From the NCBI GenBank assembly GCA_022701365.1, contig JAKUHH010000041.1, positions 496,001 to 560,000 on the forward strand: a stretch of DNA of 64,000 nt. The letters are read 5' to 3'. The notes under the pieces were generated by a model. It was not told the origin of the DNA, did not search any database, and worked only from the letters and a program-made list of their open reading frames with translations. The position numbers and the translations under genes are program-made. Each line of letters starts with the position of its first letter. Positions within the stretch are counted from its first letter, which is position 1. Shown here one piece after another: positions 1 to 9,166 of the stretch. Source of the stretch: Mycocentrospora acerina. Its lineage: Eukaryota; Ascomycota; Dothideomycetes; Pleosporales.

Positions 1-557
1 CAGGAGGAAGATTGTGCCACATTTGGGAACATTTGGTAGCTACGACTTCATTAGATTATGCGCCAAATAGGTAAGATTGGATTGATATTCTTACATATTT
101 GCTGTACGGTAAGGTGAGGATTGTCTAGTTTGAGTTGCTTGTACATTGCGTCTCTGAATATGATCCAACAGTTCATGGGTCGTGGAGCCTTCTTTGCACC
201 AGCAATGATGGTGTCACTGTTGATCGTAATGTGTTCGGAAATCTTGATCTGTGATGTGTTGGGTCTCTCGTTCTTTGGCATTTGGATGAACGTCTGTTGA
301 AAATCGCCAGAATCCAGGAAAGTAAAAGCTACAGGCTGTCCCACCTGCTCGATCAAACTGCGCTCAAAGTACTGAAGCAGCATGTCGCCAAATAGACCTT
401 GAATGTTGGTGGGAAGTGTGACGGTGTCATTTCCATCGTGCCATCCGTTAACACAAGTATCGAGAGCGTTCTGAAATTGTACCATTGCATCTCTATCCGC
501 CTCAGTGAGAACAATCTCACTGGCAGACGTAGTAGCGAGATGAGTTTCGGTACTCAT
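1..557 (-). CDS. MAT1-2-1: Mating-type HMG-box transcription factor MAT1-2-1 (3' end cut by window)
   Basis: This is the N-terminal part of the mating-type regulator that defines MAT1-2 strains, a nuclear DNA-binding protein controlling mating and pheromone genes. I start it at the ATG at 557 because the open frame upstream to 734 lacks protein character. About 123 residues precede the HMG box, which opens with APRPMNCWIIFRDAMYKQLK. Exon 1 runs 557-95. A 55-bp intron (94-40) interrupts the serine codon after HLTVQQI. Exon 2 (39-1) resumes as STKCSQMWHNLPP, the expected MxxWxxxP-like helix. This serine-codon intron is the conserved position in ascomycete MAT HMG genes. The rest of the box and the C-terminus lie beyond the left edge. 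The neighbours ORF1 and GAP1 support the identity strongly. Seen: HMG motif, intron and neighbours. Inferred: MAT1-2 idiomorph. Confidence 0.93.
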
Positions 558-1589
558 GGTCGCAAATGGATGACGTGGAAGTTTTTGACCGCAATTTTGA
601 AGTAGAAATCTCAATAGGCAGGGAACAGAAATTGAGAGTGAGGTTGGTGGGTAAAAGAGACGTCGGTTGGTGAGGGAGGTAAGGGTTTTGAGTACGGTGC
701 CAAGGCTGATCAGGCAGAGAGCCTGCGCATTCACCGCTGGTCAGCGCGTTCACCTCCTCCTTCACCAGACACTCAAAGATGCTCTCTCTCTCACCCTGTG
801 TATCCAGATTGAACGTGATTATGAGTGTAAGTCACTTGATGCTGCTTTAGGCCGCTGCATTCGTATTGCTATGCAAGCTTATGCACCAAGTAACTAGGAC
901 TTCGTATCAACGGTAGTTATTTTGGGGCGGACTTCACCAACTGATAGCCAACAAAGCTTTCCGCGATTCGTTTGGAATCCCTTGCAGAACGTCCTCGCCG
1001 GGGGTGTCTAGACGCAGTGAAGGCATGGAAAAGTTTAAACTAGCTTTTAGGAGAGCGACATAATGGATTAGTATTGATTTTGATAAAGATTCATATGAGG
1101 ATCGAATAGCAGAGAAACCGTGGAGGGGCACAACCAGATACCTTTTGTTCAGCGAGTTTAAGACAGAAGATGTAGCGTGACGCCACATACGGAAAAGGAC
1201 TAACGTAACCCAGTTTGGTTCAATTATTTGCGGAAGGAATAAGATAGCACAGACATTTGAACTAGATCTCCCCCTTGCATATGCAGGTGTGTGGCGAGAG
1301 GCATGTAAAAGTGTGTTATGATATGCGTTTTGCACCTTAGCTGAATAACCATTTAATCATATTTGAAACAAATGGATTGTATATGCGCACTTTTCTGATT
1401 CGATGGAATTGTCTCGAGATGCAAAAGCTGATTACATAATGTTCGGCTCGCCTATCGGTCATCGCGTATTTTATTCCGCTGACAGATGCACTTGACCCTG
1501 TTGGGAGTTGTTGTGCATTCACAACTCCAGGCAAGCAGTTTCAGAGCATGGATACCTATAAATCGGCATGTTGACACAAACGTACACAT
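558..1589. other. Intergenic stretch between MAT1-2-1 and ORF1
   Basis: About 1 kb lies upstream of MAT1-2-1 and downstream of the ORF1 stop. It should hold the MAT1-2-1 promoter and perhaps the idiomorph border. A 133-codon open frame on the minus strand (1335-934) shows no recognisable domain, and I do not call it. Confidence 0.5.
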
Positions 1590-2554
1590 TCAACTAGTCC
1601 CATTGCCTAGATCCCAGTCTCGCACTTGACCCTTCCAATCAGCGATCCGTCCATCTCGAATTCTAACTACTACAAGTCGGACTCCATCTCCTTCCATGTA
1701 ACAGTTCGAACTGCCGGCGCCATTTGTCAACTGTTCGCCGTCTGTCACCTCAGCATCCAAACCACCGCCAGCCCACAAACCTTGCTCTAACGGCGAACTT
1801 GAGAAGCTGTCCTCTCCTCTGGAACCGAATGTATTATTGGCAAGATGTTGGGTTTTATACCAGCGCTCTTCTTCTGAGCCAGGAGTAACAAACTCGGCTG
1901 TGCCGTTGATGGTGGTACTAATTCTGCTTAGAGAAGCTGTGTTCATTCCTAGAAGAAGCTCGGCCAATGACCCGGAACGCGGGCCTGGGCGGGTTGGTGA
2001 AGGCGAGCGGCCTGGCTGATTGAGAGTTGGCGGCCTGTGCGATATCCAGTCATGTACGAGTAGAGAAACCAAAGAATTTGTCTCCAGGTTGTGTGTTTTG
2101 CGGGATGATGAGGGTGTTGTCATGATAATGATTGGCGTGTCAGAGTAGGGCGTGTTGGGGAGGTAGGTATAATTCATCAAAGAGACATGTGGAACGTTGT
2201 TCGCGCATGTCGCAAGATGGAGCTGTCATTGCCATGGTTAGGGATAGTATAAATGAAGTTTGGTAAAAGGATAGGAACGAAGCGTAAGAGGAAGTGAAAG
2301 CGGGGTAATCATGAGTAGTGCCCAAGAGACAAGAGAAATGGAAGTACAGCCGACAAGAAAAATATTTGAAAGAAAAATCCAAAGGTTATTCAAGGATCTC
2401 TGAAGGGCAGACCGAAGAGGGCTGAGGGGTTGATATAAACACTGACTCAGAGGCAGAGAACACTTACAAAGCGTGCATTCTGAAGGCACGTTACAACCTC
2501 GTCAGGTAGCCCATCGGACATGGCGGGTGTTGCGCGAGATTGAACGGAGGCCAT
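1590..2554 (-). CDS. MAT-flanking ORF1: pyridoxamine 5'-phosphate oxidase-like (FMN-binding split barrel) protein
   Basis: This is the conserved gene beside the Pleosporales mating-type locus, related to yeast YLR456W/YPR172W. It belongs to the FMN-binding split-barrel fold, and its physiological substrate is unknown. Exon 1 is 2554-2468 and ends in the conserved LPDEVVTCLQNARF. A 245-bp intron (2467-2223) follows in phase 0. Exon 2 (2222-1590) resumes with LHLATCANNVPHVSLMNYTY. The product is about 239 residues. A family-typical block follows (IIIMTTPSSSRKTHNLETN, then SLLVHDWISH), and the C-terminus ends in VVRIRDGRIADWKGQVRDW. The frame of exon 2 stays open without the first exon, so an automatic model could miss the true N-terminus. 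It is divergent from GAP1, with 175 bp between the start codons, so the two may share a promoter. The intron is long for this genome; its ends are inferred from the protein match. Confidence 0.85.
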
Positions 2555-2729
2555 GGCGGTGAAATGCGCTGGTTCACTCGCTGGTATGAGGTTGACAATG
2601 ACAGGACGCCAGTGACGCAAGAGCAAGCATCGGTAATGCACAGATGTCTGTGCGCGCAAGAGACAGCAACCGGAGCCGCAAGCCTGGGGAAACGCCGACC
2701 ACGACATCATCGCATACGCAGACGCGACC

Positions 2730-4978
2730 ATGGCTGCCCCGCATGCGCATACGGAACCGCCCACGATCGCCCCCATGACAGGCACTGACAGCTTCAACCC
2801 CGACTTCAGCACCGGGCCTGCACCCACACAAGAAGGGGAAACACCCGCCTCGCCTACGTCACCGGCGCAACATGCAGCTCCTGTGTTGTCAACTGCGCTC
2901 CAACCGCAACCTCAGGATGCACAGACACAGCAGAGAGTGCATGATGCGCTGCACTCGGATGTAGGCGTTACCACGCTTCTCAGCCGTCTAAAGGCTAGCA
3001 TTGCGAGTGCCCGAGTTGGTAATCCCTATCACCCCGCTCAAGACTACACTAATACGACGCGCAGGACTTTTCCAGCTTCCTTAAGCGCCGGGGAGCGCTT
3101 GAAGAAGAACATGCTAGCAGCCTCAAGAAGCTTAGTCGTCTTACTCTTGAAAATGTGCGCCGGGCAGATGCGCGCCATGAGAGCTACCAGGCGCAGTTTG
3201 AGCAGGTGCTCCACGCCAACGAGCGCATTGCCGACAATGGCACCCAGTTTGGGCTAGCCCTGCATGCCATGCATGAGAACCTGTTGCAGCTGGCGAACAA
3301 GATGGATACGGGCCGCAAGACATGGAAACAACAAGGTCTGGCGGCGGAGAGCAAGGTACAGGACGCTGAGCGCTTAGCAGAGAAGGCAAAGATCAAGTAC
3401 GACCAACTTGCCGAGGACCTTGACCGTGTGAAGACAGGAGACACAAGTGCTGGCAGAAAGTTTGGTCTAAAGGGCCCCAAGTCGGCCGCTCAGCATGAGG
3501 AGGATTTGCAGCGCAAGGTGCAGGCTGCAGATCAGGACTATGCTTCTAAGGTGCAAAATGCCCAGGCTTACCGCAAGGAGCTTGTCGCATCGACACGTCC
3601 ACAGGCTGTCACCGCACTGCTAGATCTTATCAAGGAGACCGATGCTGCACTGACCATGGAGATGCAGAAATACGGTAAGCATGTTTTGCCCTCGCCTTGA
3701 GAGTCACCACTGACCCAAACAGCCTCCTTCAACGAGAAGCTCGTCGTCAATAATGGTCAGGTCATCAGCCCGCAGCCACTCAAGGGTAGCAATGCTCAAC
3801 CAAACTCCCTAAGTATAAACCAATTGATTCACCAGATCAACAATGAGAGCGACTTTGACGATTACATTCTCAAGAATATTTCCAATGCGCCTGTGGCCAA
3901 GGAAATGCAATATTCAAAGCACCCAACACTAGCTTCTACACAGTCTCACTCAGTGGTACCACCATCCCTGAATGCCACGCGTCGATATTCGGCGCAGATA
4001 CAAGCCCAACCACCGCCATCCGTTTCACTGCAGCACCCAGACACAAATCCTCAGCCCCTGCAACGAACCCCATCTTTCCCTGAGCCCATACAGCAAGCCA
4101 GTTTACCTGCCTACTCGCAGCCGCCCCCACAACTCAATCAACATTACAACAATCCACCTCTTGTAGCCGCTCCACAGACTCTACCTCCGCAGCCGGAATT
4201 TCCACGTGGCCCTGTAGGACAGGCAACAGCACACCAAACTAGTGGTATTCTCTACAACAACTCCCAACCCCCCATTAATCCTGTCTTTGGAATCACGTTG
4301 GAAGATCTTTTCCGTCGAGATGGTTCGCCAGTCCCTATCATTGTGTATCAATGTATACAAGCGGTAGATCTTTATGGTTTGGAAGTTGAAGGCATTTACC
4401 GTATACCCGGAACCGCTTCTCATATCCAGCAGATGAAAGCGATATTTGACAGCGGTAAGTTCTTCCCTTTGATGCTACATGACTTGTACAGAACTAATCT
4501 GGTTCAGATGCCTCTCAGGTTGACTATCGAAATCCAGAAGCCTTTCAACACGACGTCAACAGTGTTGCTGGATTGCTGAAACAGTTCTTCCGTGAACTGC
4601 CAGACCCGCTCCTCACCAGGGAGTTCTATGGCAAATTCATTGATGCTGCTCGCATCGATGATGATACCATGCGTCGTGACTCTATGCATGCATTGATCAA
4701 TGCACTACCTGATCCGAATTACGCTACTCTTCGTGCACTTGTCTTGCATTTACACCGTGTGCAGCAGTCTTCAGACGTCAATCGAATGAGCACAGCCAAT
4801 TTAGGCATCTGTTGGGCGTAAGTTCTGCTAATGCATATCAACCGTGCCTTGGCTAACAATCCGTAGTCCTTCCGTCATGGGCCCCCACAATGGCAACAAT
4901 ATGGCGGATGCTGGTCTTCAAGCACGTGTAATCATCACCATACTAGACAATGTTCTTCAGATCTTCGACGAAGATTAA
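2730..4978 (+). CDS. GAP1: F-BAR/RhoGAP protein, MAT-flanking GAP1 (Rgd1-like)
   Basis: A GTPase-activating protein for Rho-family GTPases that acts at membranes in polarity and cytokinesis; yeast Rgd1 is the closest known type. Five exons: 2730-3014, 3065-3674, 3723-4454, 4508-4817 and 4867-4978, giving about 682 residues. The N-terminus is Pro/Ala-rich and disordered. An F-BAR/coiled-coil region begins at DFSSFLKRRGALEEEHASSL and runs to about residue 310. A Pro/Gln-rich linker follows. The C-terminal RhoGAP domain starts at FGITLEDLFRRDG, has the arginine finger in GIYRIPG, and includes LLKQFFRELPDPLL and ANLGICWAPSVMGP. Introns are 48-53 bp with good branch sites. An alternative start is the in-frame ATG at 2775. 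It is the outer marker of the mating-type flank. Domains and splice sites are read directly; Rho targets are inferred from the family. Confidence 0.93.
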
Positions 4979-5863
4979 ACTGCTTTGATACTTACCAAAT
5001 CGGTAGCCCAAGCATTGAAAGTAACAGAATTTGCTTTACGACGACCTCGGACTTGAATATACTCGATGCAGCGATATACCTAATTGGAGATGATGTAGCA
5101 AAGCTTATTCAACGCTTTCGACCTATTGGTATGATTGTATGGTGACACACCTAATCCCGAATTCTTAGCATTGATTAGTATTAGATTCTCAAGCGTTGGG
5201 AGCAAAAATTCACAGAGTCGCTCGGTTGTTTCCAAACCGATCCATTTTTGGAATTATGATGCCAATTCTTTCGAATCAGAGTTTGAGATGAGTATCTCGT
5301 TCACACCTAGATGATAATGTCCCAATAAATGTCTTACACAATATTTTTGTGATTTCGAGTCCAATTATCCGCTTTTCTGCTCAAAAGAAACCAAACTCCA
5401 GCAAATAGCGCCGATCTACTTACTAACATCTTCTAAATGCCCTTTTCTTAGAACCCATTTGAACTTAGCTTTAGTAACATGATACGCCCCTCGCACTTTG
5501 TGCATTCTGTGTAAAATAAGTTTACAATCCCAGTAAACTGCATCTCGCTCTTTTACTGCGCTACTTTACTTATCAACCCGCATACAAGACTTGCATGAAA
5601 TCTGGTATGCACCGAGACCACTAAGAGAGAAAAATCCTAAGTTTCATGGTATTAACGTCAAAAGTAAACCTGATTTACTTATAGCCCCCAAACCCCCATA
5701 TTCGGGCCCAAAAAAGGTCGACACAAAAGACGACAAAAAGAATCCCAAAATGATGCAAACACTCATCCTCTTGACCCTGCATCCCCTCCCTCCCTCCCTC
5801 CCTCCCCCAATACCATCACAACCCCCCTCTCCCCCAACCTCTCACCACATACACACACACACC
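4979..5863. other. Intergenic, convergent 3' regions
   Basis: The 3' flanks of GAP1 and of the MoaE-like gene meet here. The right part (about 5780-5910) is strongly C/T-rich, with runs of CCCT and CTCCCT. I see no gene. Confidence 0.5.
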
Positions 5864-6424
5864 CTACTTCCCCTCCCCAGCCTCTCCCTCTCCCTCTCCC
5901 TCTCCCTCACCCGCTTCACCAACCCTCACCCCGACCCCCCCATCACGATTACTCCTCCACACCCCCCCATCCTCAAACCTTTCCAACTTCCAAATCTCCG
6001 CCCTAGCTTTAACCTCCTCAAGACACTCCTCGCCGGCCCTCCACGCCTCCCCACGATGCTTCGCACTAACCGCGATGACGATGCTCTCCTCGCCGACCGG
6101 ACACTCGCCCAGCTTGTGCTCGATAGCCAGCTTGACGATGTCGTGTTTTGTGACGAGGGACTCGGCGATGGAGCGCAGGGTGGCCATGGCGAGGGGGATG
6201 TAGGATGTGTAGGAGAGGGAGGTTACGGTTTTGGAGGCAAAGGTGGAGCGGGTGGTGCCGATGAAGAGGACGGTTGCGCCGGCGTGGGGGGAGCGGACGA
6301 AGGATGTGAGGGTGGAGGGGGAGAGGGGGAGCGGGGTGAGGGAGATGTGGATGGTGGGGGTGGTGTGGGTGGTTGGGGAGAGAGGGGGGGAGGGGGTGTA
6401 GGATGGGGGTTCGGTGGTTGACAT
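5864..6424 (-). CDS. cnxH: Molybdopterin synthase catalytic (large) subunit, MoaE/MOCS2B/CnxH type
   Basis: The large subunit of molybdopterin synthase inserts two sulfurs into precursor Z to make molybdopterin, the cofactor of nitrate reductase and other Mo enzymes. Its partner is the small MoaD-like sulfur carrier, not seen in this window. The gene is a single exon of 186 residues starting at the ATG at 6424. The MoaE core is clear: GATVLFIGTTRSTF, VTSLSYTSYIPLA, HKLGECPVGEESIVIAVSA, then HRGEAWRAGEECLEEVKARA and EIWKLERF with the catalytic lysine region, ending in GGVWRSNRDG. The last 20 or so residues are an odd Gly/Glu repeat encoded by a CTCCCT microsatellite. The N-terminus is Ser/Thr/Pro-rich. 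The family assignment is secure; the low-complexity tail may vary between strains. Confidence 0.92.
   Translation of the reverse strand: MSTTEPPSYTPSPPLSPTTHTTPTIHISLTPLPLSPSTLTSFVRSPHAGATVLFIGTTRSTFASKTVTSLSYTSYIPLAMATLRSIAESLVTKHDIVKLAIEHKLGECPVGEESIVIAVSAKHRGEAWRAGEECLEEVKARAEIWKLERFEDGGVWRSNRDGGVGVRVGEAGEGEGEGEGEAGEGK
5866..5911. repeat. CTCCCT microsatellite at the 3' end of the MoaE-like gene
   Basis: The plus strand carries a tract of repeated CTCCCT units that encodes the Gly-Glu tail of the MoaE-like protein on the minus strand. Confidence 0.8.
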
Positions 6425-7476
6425 TTTTTTTCGTTCTTTCTTGGATTTTTTTTCTTTCGTGTGGTTGGTTTCTTTGGCGGTGGTGGTGGTGGTGGTGGTG
6501 GGAGATGATGGATGGATGGAAGGAAGGTGAGAGAGCTAGGTGAGGGGGGTTAGCACATGGCTTGCTTGATGTATATTTTGAGGGCGAGGGCGAGAGTAAA
6601 GGCGAGAGTGAGATAAACAGAATATCTCCTGCTAGTTTTTCATAGCCCCCTCTTCCCTCTCCAACATGACAGCATGAGAAAAGCAGGGAGAAGCCGGAAA
6701 ACAGAACAACATGAACCACGCCCCCTCTCCTACTTGGCCGTAACCATAAAACCAACGCCGATAACCCCAGTAACGTAGAGCAGACCCGACCAAAGAAGCA
6801 TAGACAGACTGCAACCCGCCCACTTCTCGGAGAAAGAAATACCCTGATGATAGTAATGAAAGACGAATACATACATTCAGATATACACACGCACGCACAC
6901 GTCACCAGTAGAGGATGCCCGAAGAATTGGGGCTTGGACAAGAAACAGTGAAGTAAGTGAGTAAGTAAGCAAGTAAGTAAATGTCAAGTGTCAAAGCACC
7001 TTCCTATCATCATCATCAAGAAGGAGGAGGGTAATTAATGTATGTCATGGTGACTAAGACTGGCAAGCGGGCCGCGCCGTACATCGAGTCTAGTCTAATC
7101 TAATCTAATCTAATCTAGACTGATGTGATTGGCCAGAGAGTATCAAGATTCCTCAATTCAATTCAATTCAATCACTCTCCTACTTACTTACTTACTTTCT
7201 TCATCACAGCAATTGATAGCAGCAGCAGAAACAAGGAAGAAGAAGAAAATAATAATAAAAAGAGTGAAAAAAAGACGTTGATAAGGATAATAATTCCAAA
7301 AGTCTAATTGTTGCTGGTGTCGCTGCGGTACCAAAAGCCAAAGTCAGTTTTTGTAGTTTGTTAAACTCCACTCTAAGCAAAAAAAACAATCAATCAATTA
7401 ATCAATCAATCCATTATATAACCAGCCAGCCATCCACGTCTAGTTCTAAATTCAAATCCAGCGTGAGTCTATAATT
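6425..7476. other. Intergenic region rich in simple repeats
   Basis: About 1 kb between the MoaE-like gene start and the Nop6-like stop. It holds GGT repeats near 6476-6500, GTAA repeats near 6952-6980, TCTAA repeats near 7088-7116 and ACTT repeats near 7182-7197. No coding signal was found. Confidence 0.5.
7088..7116. repeat. (TCTAA)n pentanucleotide repeat
   Basis: Several consecutive copies of a TCTAA-type unit are visible on the plus strand. It is a short microsatellite in an intergenic region. Confidence 0.7.
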
Positions 7477-8887
7477 TCAATACCTCGTCCTGTGGGATGG
7501 GCGGTCGAGGCTCTGCATCATGGCGAGACGGGCGGGGTTGATGTTGTTGTTCTCCTCGGCGGGAGGCTCCTTCTCCTTCTCCTCCTCCTTGGGGTCGTTC
7601 TTCTTGGCCTTTGCGTCCTTCTTCTCCTTGCGCTCCGTCTGCTTGAGCTCGAGCTCGGCGCGCTTCTCGCGGTCGCGTGCGCGCTCATCGTGCAGCTTGT
7701 CGTTTTTGGCGGCGATTTTGGTCTTGCGGGCGTCACTGTTGCCACCACCACCAGCGCTAAAGGGGATTGTGTTAGCAAAGTTTGGTTCTGGGTATGACAA
7801 GGGACTTACCTGAGCTCGACGTTGATCTTGCGACCTTCCTTCTTCTTGCCGTCGGGGAAGACGGAGTGGTGGTACTTCTTCAGGCACGTCTCCATGCGGT
7901 CGAAGCGGTCAAACTCGATGAAGCAGGTACCCATGAATTTGTTGGTGCCCTTGTATGTGCGCAGACGGATCTCGGTGGGCTTGATCTTGGCAAAGTGCTC
8001 CTCGATGGACTCTTTGGTTGCGGTGTAGGGGAGGTTGCCTGAGTGTGTTAGAAGAAGTGACGGATAGGTGAAGACAGCGTTGAAAACATACCGACAAAGA
8101 CAATGAAGCGACCCTTCTTTGCAGAGGCAGTCTCGTCTCCCTCAGCTTCAGCATCGTCGTCCTTTTCCTCTGATGCATCCTCGCCGTTGGTCTCTGCGAC
8201 GGCCTCTACGGCAGCTTCTCCGTTGGTCTCAATCTCGGTCTCGGCCGACTTGTTGCTCTTCTTGTCCTTCTTATCCTTCTTCTCCTTCTTGTCTTTCTTG
8301 TCTTTCTTGTCCTTCTTCTCCTTCTTCTCGGGCTTGGACTCGGTGTCTACCTCGTCTGTGGTGATTTCCATGGCCTCGGTCTGCTCCTCAAGGTCGACAA
8401 CAGCAGCATCCTTTGACTTTTTGGACTTCTTTTCCTTCTTCTCTTTCTTATCCTTCTTGTCCTTTTTCGAGGACGAGTCCTCGGCTACGACAGTGGCGTC
8501 GGTCATTGGCACGTCGTCAGACGAGTCTTTTACAGGGCTGTCAGCGTCGTCCTTTTTGGACTTTTTGTCCTTCTTTTCCTTTTTCTCTTTTTTGTCCTTT
8601 TTCTCTTTCTTCTCCTCGTTGTCTTCAACGACAATCTCGTCGTCGTCGGACTTTTTGTCCTTCTTGTCCTTCTTGTCCTTTTTGTCCTTCTTCTCCTTCT
8701 TGTCCTTCTTGTCCTTCTTCTCCTTCTTCACCTTCGTCTCGTCGACGTCGGGCGCATCAGAGGCAGGCGCATCGTCGACGACAGCAGCAGCCTTCTTGGA
8801 CTTTTTGGACTTTTGCGGGACGTCGTCGGCCTCCTTCTCCTGCCTCTTGCGCTTCTTCTGCTCGTCCTTGAGCTCCGACTTGGACAT
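7477..8887 (-). CDS. NOP6: Nop6-like nucleolar RRM protein (ribosome biogenesis)
   Basis: A lysine-rich nucleolar RNA-binding protein like yeast Nop6, involved in 40S subunit biogenesis. Exons 8887-8092, 8038-7810 and 7756-7477 (introns 53 bp each) give about 434 residues. Residues 1-250 are extremely charged, with many KKEKKDKK-like repeats interleaved with acidic patches. A single RRM follows: KGRFIVFVGNLPYTATK (RNP2 spans the first splice junction), then FMGTCFIEFDRFDR (RNP1-like) and KINVEL. The C-terminus is basic and coiled, ending in RLAMMQSLDRPSHRTRY. Start at 8887 chosen because MSKSELKDEQ begins the charged region; the frame upstream lacks protein character. It shares a 279-bp divergent promoter with the gene at 9167. 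RRM and splice sites are seen; the role is inferred from the family. Confidence 0.88.
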
Positions 8888-9166
8888 GTTGTTTGTATTG
8901 GAGAGGCGTGGAGTGCAGTGGTGTTGGAGCGAGAATAGTGGAGGAGCGCTGGGAATGCGACTGGGGAACTCTAACTTTTTTTCGCCGATCGTCGACGCGC
9001 ATGGGCCTTGGCGCGTCGTCCCACATGCACACCTGGACAAGCAAATGCCATGTGCGTGTGAGCACGACCAGAATTGTGCATCCACACCAAGGTACATGCC
9101 CTACATTTGCACATGCGCGCACAGGAATAAACACACACACATGTAATTGCGAGACTATAACCGACA

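Noticed and set aside
934..1335. 133-codon minus-strand frame upstream of MAT1-2-1
   Set aside because: No motif, no homology recognised and no splice or promoter context; left as intergenic.
5591..6421. 276-codon plus-strand frame, Pro/Leu then Gly-rich
   Set aside because: It is the antisense of the MoaE-like gene and reflects its C/T-rich repeats; the minus strand carries the conserved domain.
6066..6941. 291-codon minus-strand frame rich in His and Pro
   Set aside because: Overlaps the MoaE-like gene in another frame and simple-repeat sequence; no protein character.
5760..7200. Telomere or subtelomere repeats
   Set aside because: The simple repeats are CTCCCT, GGT, TCTAA and similar microsatellites, not TTAGGG arrays.
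8103..9146. 347-codon plus-strand Ser/Phe-rich frame
   Set aside because: Antisense of the Lys-rich Nop6 repeat region; Ser-Phe runs are just the complement of Lys codons.
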